Below, in pieces: positions 8,657 to 16,781 of a stretch of 64,000 nt of DNA; the first letter of the stretch is position 1, and every line of letters starts with the position of its first letter. Position numbers and translations under genes: made by a program. The DNA is from CAVYXK01 sp963708245. GTDB lineage: Bacteria > Pseudomonadota > Alphaproteobacteria > Acetobacterales > Acetobacteraceae. Below the pieces are notes generated by a model, which was not told the DNA's origin, made no database searches, and saw nothing but the letters and a program-made list of their open reading frames with translations. The stretch covers positions 6,448,001 through 6,512,000 of the forward strand of contig OY970201.1 of NCBI GenBank assembly GCA_963708245.1. The letters run 5' to 3'.

Positions 8657-8966
8657 GCGGCAACTCCTGGACATCGCGTATCTACTCCAGGCCGCGGTTC
8701 GCACCCAAGCGGCTTCGTAGCGACCGTTGATGCCTGTCAGGCTGCGTGTCACCAGGCGGTCATGACCGCGCTGGAGCGAGCGGAACGAGCTATCTGGCCA
8801 TCTCCCGCCATTCGGCCTCGGGATCGAGGCTTCTACGCAGGTTTGTCTGCGGCTGGCGAGCTCATCTGCCAAGGCATCAGCTGGTCGATCTTGTGGATGG
8901 CGTCATCGCGCCCGTCTTGCTCTGGCGCCTGCGCTACAACCTCAACCTGCGCGATCTTGCCGAGAC
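8657..8966. other. Intergenic stretch with a possible transposase remnant
   Basis: No intact gene is visible between the radical SAM gene and dctM. A plus-strand frame at 8881-8964 reads VDGVIAPVLLWRLRYNLNLR then DLAE, which resembles the N-terminal region of IS6-like DDE transposases. It has no start, no catalytic residues and no inverted repeats, so it is at most a 28-codon relic. The radical SAM promoter would lie here on the minus strand. Confidence 0.4.
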
Positions 8967-10253
8967 TCACCCGTGCGCGTGCACCAGCCACAATGAGATC
9001 GCCGGCACGTAGGTGACCAGCATCAACACCATCAGCATCACCAGATAGAACGGCCAGATCTCGCGCATCACGCTTTCGATCCGCACCTTGCCCACGGCGC
9101 AGCCAACGAACAGGATCGAGCCCACCGGCGGGTGGCACAGGCCGATACCCAGATTCAGCATCATGATCATGCCGAAATGCACCGGATCGACGCCGAAATT
9201 CATCATCACCGGCAGCAGAATCGGCGTGCAGATCAGGATCGACGGCGCCATGTCCAGCAAGCAGCCCAGCACCAGCAGCAGCACGTTGATCATCATCAGG
9301 ATCACGTACTTGTTGTGCGAGATGCTCAGGAACGCGGCGGTGATCTTCGCCGGTACCTGCATCAGCGCCATCATGTAGCCGACCGCCGAGGCAAACGCGA
9401 TCAACGTCATCACCATCGACACCGTGCGCAAGGTTCGGTGCACCAATCCGGGTAAATCGCGCCATCGGTAGTCGCGGTAGATGAACATGGTGACGAAGAA
9501 CGCCCAGACGCAGGCGACCGCGCCGGCCTCCACCGCGGTGAACACGCCATCCAGGATGCCGCCCAGGATGATCAGCAGCGTGATCATGCCCCAGAACGCC
9601 TCGAACGCCATGCGTGCGGCGGCACGCAGCGGCACCGCCTCGCCTTGTGGATGGTCGTTTCGATAGGCCAGCACCAGGCACAACACGATTAGCGAGAATC
9701 CCAGCAGCAGCCCTGGCATCACTCCGGCCAAAAACAGGCTGAGGATCGATATCGTGCCGCCAGTAGCCAGCGAATAGATCACCGCGTTGTGGCTGGGCGG
9801 GATCAGCAATGCCTGCACCGACGCCGTGATCGTGACGTTGGTCGCGAACACGCGCGGATAGCCAGCCTCCTCCATCTGTGGAATCATCACCGAGCCGATC
9901 GCCGAAGTGTCGGCGACCGCCGAGCCGGAGATGCCGGAGAGAAAGGTGGTGGCGATGATGTTCACCACCGAAAGCCCGCCGCGCACGCGCAGAACGCCAA
10001 CCAGGGCGTTGGCGAAGCCGACCAGCCGGCGCGCCATCCCACCCTCCGCCATGATCGCGCCTGCTAGCACAAAGAACGGAATGGTCAGCATGGCGAAACT
10101 GGAGACGCCGGCGGAGACCTTCAGCATGATCGCTTCAGGCGGAATGTCGATCCACCAGCCAGCGGCCAGCGCTGCAAGGCCCAGCGCATAGGCGATCGGC
10201 ACGCCGATCGCGATGCAGGCGAACAGGGTGCCGATGACGATCAGGGCTTCCAT
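8967..10253 (-). CDS. dctM: TRAP transporter large permease (DctM/SiaM family)
   Basis: The 428-residue protein has the roughly 12 membrane helices of the DctM subunit, the channel that couples sodium entry to uptake of an organic acid handed over by a periplasmic binding protein. Motifs include PFFVLAGAIMAEGGMARRLV, here the conserved half-helix region near residue 60, GISGSAVADTSAIGSVMIP, and the C-terminal GLCHPPVGSILFVGCAVG. Length matches the family. It is the last of three genes dctP-dctQ-dctM read leftward and ends 15 bases after dctQ. Confidence 0.93.
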   Translation of the reverse strand: MEALIVIGTLFACIAIGVPIAYALGLAALAAGWWIDIPPEAIMLKVSAGVSSFAMLTIPFFVLAGAIMAEGGMARRLVGFANALVGVLRVRGGLSVVNIIATTFLSGISGSAVADTSAIGSVMIPQMEEAGYPRVFATNVTITASVQALLIPPSHNAVIYSLATGGTISILSLFLAGVMPGLLLGFSLIVLCLVLAYRNDHPQGEAVPLRAAARMAFEAFWGMITLLIILGGILDGVFTAVEAGAVACVWAFFVTMFIYRDYRWRDLPGLVHRTLRTVSMVMTLIAFASAVGYMMALMQVPAKITAAFLSISHNKYVILMMINVLLLVLGCLLDMAPSILICTPILLPVMMNFGVDPVHFGMIMMLNLGIGLCHPPVGSILFVGCAVGKVRIESVMREIWPFYLVMLMVLMLVTYVPAISLWLVHAHG

Positions 10254-10268
10254 GCGACTGCTATTCCG

Positions 10269-10784
10269 CTAATCGATCGACATGGCGGCGTGCGCTTCGG
10301 GAGCTAGCGCCGGCGGCGGGCCGAGCAACAGACGTTCGAGCACGAACAGCGTCAGACAGACGCCGCCAATCGGGATCGGCAGATAGGTCACCCCGACCGA
10401 CAGCGACGGGAACTCGGCGATCGTGTCGTTCCACGTGACAATGCACAGCCGGTAGCCCCAAATCGTCATGAAGAGACCGATCAGCGCCATCAGCAACTCG
10501 GCAGCCAGATCCGCCAGGCGCTGTGGCAATGGCGGCAAATGGTCACGCACGAAGGACACGCGCATGTGCAGCCCGACGCGATAGCCGGCGGCGGCGCCGA
10601 AGAAGGTCAGCACGATGGCCAGCAGGATCGCGGCGGGCTCCGGCCACGACGCCGCGCTGTTCAGCACGTACCGCGTGAAGACGCCCCACGGAATCACCAG
10701 GGAAATCAGCACCAGCGCGGCGCTCGCGACGACCGTGCACAGCAGGTAAAGCGCATCCATCGCGCGGCGGTAGGCATTCAGCAT
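10269..10784 (-). CDS. dctQ: TRAP transporter small permease (DctQ family)
   Basis: A 171-residue protein with four predicted membrane helices: MDALYLLCTVVASAALVLIS, WPEPAAILLAIVLTFFGAAA, LAAELLMALIGLFMTIWG and VGVTYLPIPIGGVCLTLF. This is the layout of DctQ, which pairs with DctM. The first and second helices carry the usual R-T-R-Y type loop (VFTRYVLNSAASWPEP). It lies between dctP and dctM on the same strand, separated from dctP by 133 bases that hold no gene. Substrate cannot be read from the sequence. Confidence 0.88.
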   Translation of the reverse strand: MLNAYRRAMDALYLLCTVVASAALVLISLVIPWGVFTRYVLNSAASWPEPAAILLAIVLTFFGAAAGYRVGLHMRVSFVRDHLPPLPQRLADLAAELLMALIGLFMTIWGYRLCIVTWNDTIAEFPSLSVGVTYLPIPIGGVCLTLFVLERLLLGPPPALAPEAHAAMSID

Positions 10785-10917
10785 GCGTCGGTTACCTCAC
10801 CGTCATTTGCCCGCGCCGGAGGGCCTTCCATGACTTTGCGACGCGACACGAAGGCAAGGCGTGGATAGCCGGCCAGTACCGGCGATGATGGACGCGAGCC
10901 ACCCACGTGTCTGCTTC

Positions 10918-11907
10918 CTACTGCACCGCCTCGATGCGCGTGATCACGTCCTTGAACTGCGGGGCGTACTTGTCCCAGACCGGTTTCTCCGCATCCTGGA
11001 ACGGCTTCTTGTCCTTAATGTCTACGATGATGATGCCGGCCTCCTTCATCTTGGCCAGCGCCTTCGCCTCGTACTGCTTCCAGTAGCCCCGCTCATCCTG
11101 CTGCGCTTGCTTGGCTAGCTTCAGCAGCAGCGTCTGGTCGCTTTCAGAGAGCTGATTCCAAATTTTCTTCGAGAACACCAGCATCTCCGGAACGATCAGA
11201 TGCTCGGTCAGCGTGTAGTATTTCGCCACCTGGTAGTGGTTGTCGAAGACGAAGCTCGGCGTGTTGTTCTCCGCCCCGTCCACCACGCCGGTCTGCAGCG
11301 CAGTGAACACCTGGTCGTAGCCCATCGGGACGCCGTTGCCGCCCAGCGCGTTCATCATGGCGACGAACATCGGGTTGCCCATCACCCGCATTTTCATGCC
11401 TTTGAGGTCGGCCATGTCGCGGATCGGGCGCTTGGTGTCGTACATGTTGCGCGCGCCGGCATCCATCCAGCACAGGCCGACAAGGTTCGCGGACGGGTTG
11501 TTGGTGACTTTGTCGAGCAATTCCTGCCCTATCGGCCCGTCGATCACTTTTTCCATGTGAGCGGTGTTGCGGAACAGAAAGGGAAGATTCAGCACGTTCA
11601 AATCGTTGACCACCGGCCCGAGCGCGCCGACGCTGACGCGGGCCAGCGCGATGGCACCGACCTGCGCCTGCTCGATCGCCTCCTTCTCGCCGCCGAGCTG
11701 CATGGCGGCGTACATCTGGATGCTGAGGCGGCCGTCGGTGTCTTTGGCGAGCGCCTTGCCCATGTCCTCGACAGCGGCAACCGTCGGATAACCCTCCGGG
11801 TGGACGTCGGATGCCTTGAACACCATCTTTTGCTGCGCCGCAGCAGGCAGCGCGCCGCCCAGCAGCGCGGCCGCGCCCAACCCTAGTGCGTGACGTCTGT
11901 CGATCAT
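10918..11907 (-). CDS. dctP: TRAP transporter substrate-binding protein (DctP family)
   Basis: The 329-residue protein starts with a signal peptide (basic MIDRRHALG, hydrophobic core, AAAQQ cleavage region) and continues with the DctP fold: FKASDVHPEGYPTVAAVEDM, LPFLFRN, ADLKGMKMRVMGNPMF and GYDQVFTALQTGVVDGAENN. The Arg in MKMRV is the residue that normally binds the ligand carboxylate in this family, so an organic acid is the likely substrate. GGAGG lies five bases before the ATG. The gene is divergent from the GntR regulator, and their shared 98-bp spacer contains a perfect palindrome, so induction by the transported acid or a metabolite is probable. Confidence 0.93.
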   Translation of the reverse strand: MIDRRHALGLGAAALLGGALPAAAQQKMVFKASDVHPEGYPTVAAVEDMGKALAKDTDGRLSIQMYAAMQLGGEKEAIEQAQVGAIALARVSVGALGPVVNDLNVLNLPFLFRNTAHMEKVIDGPIGQELLDKVTNNPSANLVGLCWMDAGARNMYDTKRPIRDMADLKGMKMRVMGNPMFVAMMNALGGNGVPMGYDQVFTALQTGVVDGAENNTPSFVFDNHYQVAKYYTLTEHLIVPEMLVFSKKIWNQLSESDQTLLLKLAKQAQQDERGYWKQYEAKALAKMKEAGIIIVDIKDKKPFQDAEKPVWDKYAPQFKDVITRIEAVQ

Positions 11908-11948
11908 CGTTGCCTCCCTACTATTGAGTTCGTTCTGGCTTGCGTAAC

Positions 11949-11983
11949 TTCAGTTGTCAGTCATACGATGACTGACAACTGAA
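11949..11983. promoter_or_regulatory. Perfect 35-bp palindrome, probable GntR/FCD operator
   Basis: Two 16-base arms, TTCAGTTGTCAGTCAT and ATGACTGACAACTGAA, are exact reverse complements separated by ACG. The site sits in the spacer between divergently read dctP and the GntR-family regulator, where such regulators bind. FCD-type GntR operators are usually short palindromes; this one is unusually long and perfect. Confidence 0.8.
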
Positions 11984-12005
11984 CGCAAGCTAGGAACATT
12001 CCGAA

Positions 12006-12821
12006 GTGGCGAGATCGCCCAGTCCCGAGCTGTCCACGCTGCGTCCAGTCCGCCAGTCAGGCAGCCTGGCGGAAGAGATCGCGCGCCGCTTCGCCGCCGA
12101 CATCACCAGCGGCCGGCTTGCCCCGGCGGCCCGCCTGCCCACCGAACTTGAGATTATGCGGGCAATGGGCGTCAGCCGCACAGTAGTGCGCGAGGCCGTG
12201 GCGGCGCTGCGCGCCGAGCGGCTGGTAGCCACGCGCCAGGGGATCGGCACCTTTGTAATGGAGCACTTGGCGCAGGGGCCGTTCCGCATCGAACCCGGCC
12301 AAGCCGCCACGGTTACCGACGTGGTGCACATCATGGAGTTGCGCGCCGCAGTGGAAACCGAGGCGGCTGGGTTGGCCGCCGAGCGCGCCACGCGGGCGCA
12401 GCTTCGCACGATCCGCGCCGCGCTGGTTGCAATCGACCGCGCAATTGCACACGACGAACCCGCAATCGGCGAGGATTTCGCGCTGCACGCAGCCATCAGC
12501 GACGCCACTGGCAATCCGCAGTTCCGCCAATTCCTGGATTTCCTTGGTCATTTCATCATTCCGCGTGCCAGCGTGCGCATCCGTGCCGCTAACTTGCGCG
12601 CCTATCTGGCGACATTCCAGGCGGAACACCGCAGCATCGTCGACGCGATCGAGGCACGATCGATGCGCCAAGCGCAGGTGGCGATGCGCGCCCACCTGGT
12701 CAACAGCCGTGAGCGCTATCGCGCGCTGGCCCCGAAGGAAGCCAAGCTGGGTCCCGGGCATCCCGCCGTCACGGGGCTCCGCAAGCTTCCCCACAGTGGC
12801 GCGGACAAAGGCAATGATTGA
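12006..12821 (+). CDS. GntR-family transcriptional regulator, FCD (FadR) subfamily
   Basis: A 271-residue protein with an N-terminal winged helix-turn-helix (about residues 18-85: LAEEIARRFAADITSGRLAP, LPTELEIMRAMGVSRTVVRE, VATRQGIGTFV) and a C-terminal FCD ligand domain starting near residue 110 (HIMELRAAVETEAAGLAAER) with the metal/ligand His residues in FALHAAISDATGN and AEHRSIVDAIEARS. The GTG at 12006 is the only reasonable start; AGGAA lies upstream. It is divergent from the TRAP genes and most likely represses them until the substrate or a derived acid binds. Confidence 0.92.
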   Translation: MARSPSPELSTLRPVRQSGSLAEEIARRFAADITSGRLAPAARLPTELEIMRAMGVSRTVVREAVAALRAERLVATRQGIGTFVMEHLAQGPFRIEPGQAATVTDVVHIMELRAAVETEAAGLAAERATRAQLRTIRAALVAIDRAIAHDEPAIGEDFALHAAISDATGNPQFRQFLDFLGHFIIPRASVRIRAANLRAYLATFQAEHRSIVDAIEARSMRQAQVAMRAHLVNSRERYRALAPKEAKLGPGHPAVTGLRKLPHSGADKGND

Positions 12822-12914
12822 CCGCGAGAGCTTGCGGAAGTGTGGGGTGCCTGCCCTGCTGGAAGTTCGTTCAGTCGTCGCGTCGCCGGGTCGGTTTGCC
12901 ATCTTTCTCCCTAA

Positions 12915-13880
12915 GAGTTTGTCCGGGAACATTGCTAGTTCCTGCATAGCCGTCTGACCATGAGACGGATGGAAGCGAGCAACAGAAAGGCACGCGCCTT
13001 CACATTGAGATTTTCCCAATCCTTACCCAGTCGACGACATCGGTTGAGCCACGCCAGCGTGCGTTCGACCACCCATCGCTTTGGTAGCACGACAAAGCCC
13101 TTGGCCTGGTCAGATCGTTTGACGATCTCCACCTCGGCCTGCGACACGACACGCTTCAACGCCTCCTGGAATCGCCGCCCCTGATAGCCGCCATCGGCAT
13201 AAAGCTTCAGCAGGAACGGAAACATCCCGAACAGCGTCGCCAGCAGCATGGCGCCGCCATCGCGATCCTGGATGTCCGCCGCCGTCACGATGGCCTGTAG
13301 CAGCAAACCCTGGGTATCGACCAGGACGTGCCGCTTCTTGCCCTTGATCTTCTTCCCCGCATCATACCCATGCGGATCGATCGAGGCCCCCCTTTTTCGG
13401 CGCTCTTCACGCTCTGCGCATCAATCACCGCGGCGGTCGGGCTGGCCTCTCGCGAGGCCTGCTCACGACATTTCACATACAATGCGTGATGCAGTCGCTC
13501 CAGCGTGCCGTCCCAGGTCCATCGTTCCAGATAGTCGTGCACTGTGCTCCGCGGCGGCAGGTCCTTGGGGATCGCCCGCCATTGGCAGCCGGTGCTCAGC
13601 ACATACATCACGCCGTTCACCACCTGGCGGATATCAACGCTCCGCTTGTTGCCGCCCGGCTTGGCCGGGGGGATCAATGGTTCCACCTCGGCCCATTCGG
13701 CATCAGTCAGATCGCTCTCATAGCGCAGTCGGGTGCGGTCGAACCGCGTCCGGTTCTCCTTGGTCCACATCCAGTCCCCCGAATCGATGCTCGGGGGAGA
13801 GAGAATCACAGGCAATTCAATGGCTTCAAGGGTGACCCGCTAAGCGATTCTAAAAACTCAATTTGTTCCCGGACGGACAC
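12915..13880. mobile_element. IS5-family (IS427-type) insertion sequence, copy 1
   Basis: A 966-bp element with 17-bp imperfect inverted ends, GAGTTTGTCCGGGAACA on the left and, read inward, GTGTCCGTCCGGGAACA on the right (14 of 17 identical). It is flanked by a TAA duplication (12912-12914 and 13881-13883). Transposase is read on the minus strand in two overlapping frames. A near-identical copy in opposite orientation lies at 34018-34983. The 90 bases between the GntR gene and this IS contain nothing recognisable. Confidence 0.92.
12935..13815 (-). CDS. IS5/IS427-type transposase, two frames joined by a frameshift
   Basis: The upstream frame (13815 to 13285) holds the N-terminal DUF4096-like region (YESDLTDAEWAEVEPLIPPA, GVMYVLSTGCQWRAIPKDLP) and the first catalytic Asp in AAVIDAQSVK. 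The downstream frame (to 12935) holds KKRHVLVDTQGLLL, the second Asp in LYADGGYQG and the final Glu region WVVERTLAWLNRCRRL. They meet at a run of five A and six G on the coding strand, a slippery sequence used for programmed frameshifting in IS427-type elements, so this is probably the normal arrangement and not damage. The start may be the internal ATG of MWTKENR. Confidence 0.9.
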
Positions 13881-13937
13881 TAAACCCGCTACCGGTGTCG
13901 CACACTACTGAACGTTGCAGGACCAAAGGCCTCCATT

Positions 13938-13984
13938 GTGAATCGGCACCCAACTGGCGTGGTCCCGGTTGGGTGCCGATTCAC
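13938..13984. repeat. Perfect 17-bp inverted repeat resembling IS21-type terminal repeats
   Basis: GTGAATCGGCACCCAAC at 13938-13954 is exactly mirrored by its reverse complement at 13968-13984, with a 13-base loop. The sequence resembles the terminal repeats of IS21-family elements and the related repeat pair at 33329-33490 (TGTAAATCGGCGTCCAAC). No transposase is left. The rest of 13884-14047 holds no gene. Confidence 0.6.
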
Positions 13985-14047
13985 GCCATGACGGCGACAA
14001 CCCGGTCCGATCACTGTCCTGGGTTCAGCCGCCCCAGAGGGGATGGT

Positions 14048-14731
14048 TTAGGGCCCCGGTGTTGTTCCTGGCACGCGCGCGGCACGGAGCATCTTCAGCG
14101 CGGCGGCCGCTGCGCCAAATCCGTTGTCGATGTTGACGACGACAAGGCCAGATGCACAGCTTGCAAGCGCCGCGTGCAGGGCGGCCATCCCGCCTGCAGC
14201 AACGCCATAGCCTACCGAGGTCGGAACCGCGATGACCGGCGCGGCCACGAGCCCGGCGAGTACACTAAACAACGCGCCCTCCATGCCAGCGACAGCGATC
14301 ACCACCTTGAGGCGGCGGATCTGCTCGATTTGCTCAAGCAGGCGCCAGAGCCCGGCGACGCCGACATCTGCGATGATCGGCGCGGCATGGCCCCCGAAGG
14401 CAAGGGCACGCAGAGCCTCCCGGGCCACCGGCAGATCCGACGTGCCTGCCGCGACGATGCCGATTCCGCTTTCGATCCCCGCTTCGCCCGCCTCGCTCAG
14501 GGCACCGAGAACGGCGGTCGAGGAGAGCGGATCGTAGTCGAGCAGATCGGCAATATCCCGTGCCAACGAGGAGAACGCGGCGGCGCTCAGGCGGGTGAGG
14601 AACAGCCTTCGGTTTTCCGCTCGCGCGGTGGCGATGATCGCGGCGATCTGCTCGGCCGATTTCCACTCGCAGAAGAGCGCCTCCGACACGCCGGTCCGGC
14701 GTTCGCGATCCCAATCCATGCGGAAGTCCAC
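14048..14731 (-). CDS. larB: Nickel pincer cofactor biosynthesis protein LarB
   Basis: LarB carboxylates and hydrolyses nicotinic acid adenine dinucleotide to pyridine-3,5-dicarboxylate mononucleotide, the first step of nickel-pincer nucleotide synthesis. The 227-residue protein has the PurE-like AIR carboxylase fold signatures: EVIFCxxK-type block seen as SEALFCEWKSAEQIAAI, then VAAGTSDLPVAREALRAL, IADVGVAGLHR-like IADVGVAGLWRLL, and VIAVAGMEGALFSVLAGLVA followed by PTSVGYG. It is the last of four lar genes, ending near 14048 and starting two bases after larE stops. Confidence 0.93.
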   Translation of the reverse strand: MDFRMDWDRERRTGVSEALFCEWKSAEQIAAIIATARAENRRLFLTRLSAAAFSSLARDIADLLDYDPLSSTAVLGALSEAGEAGIESGIGIVAAGTSDLPVAREALRALAFGGHAAPIIADVGVAGLWRLLEQIEQIRRLKVVIAVAGMEGALFSVLAGLVAAPVIAVPTSVGYGVAAGGMAALHAALASCASGLVVVNIDNGFGAAAAALKMLRAARVPGTTPGP

Positions 14732-14733
14732 GG

Positions 14734-15522
14734 CTACGCGCCTCTGACGAACATCGAGCCGCGCCGGTAGGGCCTGACGCCAAGGAACGGACGCCCGCTC
14801 TCAAGACAAAGCGCCTCGGCTGCCGTGGCTATCGCGCTGGTGTTCCCAATCAGCCGCCCGATCTCGACCGCGACGCCGGTGCGGGTAATGCGGCAGCGTA
14901 CGGTCGATCCGGGCGCGGCCATTCCTGCGAGGGCCGTCTCGACCCGATCGACGAAGGCGAGATCCGACGCATTGATCGCGATGCCGGTCTCGATGCGGCT
15001 GGCAAGGCATGGCTGCGGCGGCAGTTCCGATACGTCGTCCAGCCCTTGTCGCCTGGCGAGCGTGCGGACGGCGAGCTTGTCCATTTCCGCCTCGATGAAG
15101 GGATGCACGACGTGGTGCTCGCTTGCGGCCGTCAGGCCGGGCCGATAGTCGCCGAGGTCATCCAAATTGGCTCCCGACGCGATGACGTACGGCGTCAGGT
15201 TCCGTATGCGCTCGTAAAGGTTCGTCTTGCAGAAATAGCAGCGGTCGACCGGGTTGTCGCGATAGCGGGGATCGTCAAACTCGCCCGCGCCGGTGACGAT
15301 CAGGTGCCAGTCTTCGGCAGCCGCGCGCGCGCGTACGCGCTGCGTGGCGGACGGCGGCACGGCCGGCGAGACCGCGTGGATGACCGTCACCGTGGCAGCA
15401 CGTAGCCGATGCGCAAAGGTCGCGAGCGTCACGCTATCGACGCCGCCGCTGACGGCAATGGCGATCGCCCTGTGCCGCCGCAGGGCATCGCCGAGACGTA
15501 TCTCGGGATCGGAATTGATCAT
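14734..15522 (-). CDS. larE: ATP-dependent sacrificial sulfur transferase LarE
   Basis: LarE adenylates the LarB product and transfers sulfur to make the dithiocarboxylate that binds nickel. The 262-residue protein has the PP-loop motif SGGVDS (residues 25-30) and the conserved PPQPCLASR block with Cys172, equivalent to the sacrificial cysteine of single-cysteine LarE enzymes. A CYFCK motif lies at residues 95-99 as in the family. Its start overlaps the larC stop by four bases, so translation is probably coupled. Confidence 0.93.
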   Translation of the reverse strand: MINSDPEIRLGDALRRHRAIAIAVSGGVDSVTLATFAHRLRAATVTVIHAVSPAVPPSATQRVRARAAAEDWHLIVTGAGEFDDPRYRDNPVDRCYFCKTNLYERIRNLTPYVIASGANLDDLGDYRPGLTAASEHHVVHPFIEAEMDKLAVRTLARRQGLDDVSELPPQPCLASRIETGIAINASDLAFVDRVETALAGMAAPGSTVRCRITRTGVAVEIGRLIGNTSAIATAAEALCLESGRPFLGVRPYRRGSMFVRGA

Positions 15523-16769
15523 TCGAGCGCGGCCTGTTCCGCGCGCTGTTTCAGGCGGCGGCGTGCATCCAGATCGTCGCCGGCAAGATCGTCGCTCTCG
15601 GCCTTCGCGGTTGTCCGCAAGCCCGGACGCCGGATGGTCTTGACACCGACCTCGACACCCTCGCGTTTGCCGCGCACGAGCTCGCGCGGCAATACGACCC
15701 GGCGTTCCTCGCGGACGCGAAGGCCGATCGTGGAAGTTTCCAGGAAGCAGCGTTCGACTGTCGCCTCCGTCCTGTCGGGCTGCACCAGAAGATGGAAGGC
15801 GTGCATTGGCCGGCCCTTCTTGCCGGACCGCTGGCCGATGGAAAGATCGACGACGCCCGCGAGCTGCCGGAGACGATCAGCCGCGACCGCGATCTCCTCC
15901 CCGGACATATCGTCGATTTCGAAGCTCAGCACGGTCACACGATCCTGCCCAGCGCACGCCGGCGCTTCGAAGACGAGCGCGCGCAGGATATTGGGAATGC
16001 CGGGCAGGCGGCGCGTGCCCGCACCGGTACCGACTGCTTCCAGACGTCCGAGCATTGCGTCCGGCCGACTCTCCGCAGCCAGGTGCTTGAGGATCGCCGC
16101 ACCCGTAGGGGTGACACGCTCGCCGGCAATGCTGTCGTCTCGCCAGGCGAAACCCGTCAGGATGGATGCGGTGGCGGGTGCCGGCACTGGGAGCAGGCCA
16201 TGCCTCGTCTGCACGAGCCCGCCGCCCCGCGGGAGCGGAGAGACGGTCCAACGCGCTCCCTCCAGCGCCGCGGCGATGCTTCCCGCCGCGGTCACGTCGA
16301 GGAGTGAGTCCCAATCGGCGAGCTCGTGGAAATGGACATCCGTGACCGGCACGCGATGGATGGCGGCCTCCGCCTCCGCGAGAATGGTGAGGATGGCAAC
16401 CGCGTGATCCGTGGTGGCGGGGGTGAGCCGCGCACCGCGAATGCGCACCAGCATGTCGGCAAAGCTCCCCGCCGTGTCGCCGCCTCGGGCGGATTCGACC
16501 GCATGACGATCGTGGTGCTGGGTCTTGTCGTGGCTATGAGTGCACGATTGGGCCGGCTCTGTCGCCGGCACCTTGGCGAGGCCGAAGCGGAGCGCGCGCA
16601 GCGCTCCGCTCATCGCCTCGGTCAACGCCGGGCCGCCGGATCTCCCCGGTAGCACGGCGGCAGCCTCGGCAAGCACGCGCTCACGCAACTCCGGGCGCGC
16701 ATCGAGCATCGCGGCGACGAACATGTCACCGGATATGCCGCCGACCGCATCGAGATGGATGGCTGTCAT
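15519..16769 (-). CDS. larC: Nickel insertion enzyme LarC (single full-length frame)
   Basis: LarC inserts nickel into the pincer nucleotide in a CTP-dependent reaction. The 416-residue protein starts HLDAVGGISGDMFVAAMLDA, the family signature, and has a His-rich loop (CTHSHDKTQHHDRH, about residues 81-94) that probably handles nickel. The later EIDDMSGEEIAVAADRLR and RKRPMHAFHLL-like blocks belong to the C-terminal half. In Lactobacillus plantarum larC is split into two frames joined by a frameshift; here it is one continuous gene. It begins 12 bases after larA and overlaps larE. Confidence 0.93.
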   Translation of the reverse strand: MTAIHLDAVGGISGDMFVAAMLDARPELRERVLAEAAAVLPGRSGGPALTEAMSGALRALRFGLAKVPATEPAQSCTHSHDKTQHHDRHAVESARGGDTAGSFADMLVRIRGARLTPATTDHAVAILTILAEAEAAIHRVPVTDVHFHELADWDSLLDVTAAGSIAAALEGARWTVSPLPRGGGLVQTRHGLLPVPAPATASILTGFAWRDDSIAGERVTPTGAAILKHLAAESRPDAMLGRLEAVGTGAGTRRLPGIPNILRALVFEAPACAGQDRVTVLSFEIDDMSGEEIAVAADRLRQLAGVVDLSIGQRSGKKGRPMHAFHLLVQPDRTEATVERCFLETSTIGLRVREERRVVLPRELVRGKREGVEVGVKTIRRPGLRTTAKAESDDLAGDDLDARRRLKQRAEQAALE

Positions 16770-16781
16770 CGATCACAGCCG

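Noticed and set aside
8656..8872. Extended N-terminus of the radical SAM protein up to 8872
   Set aside because: AGGAG at the right distance marks the ATG at 8656, and the extra 72 residues look like non-coding translation.
12935..13815. Treating the split IS427-type transposase as a broken gene
   Set aside because: Both copies split at the same A5G6 run, which fits programmed frameshifting rather than two identical accidents.
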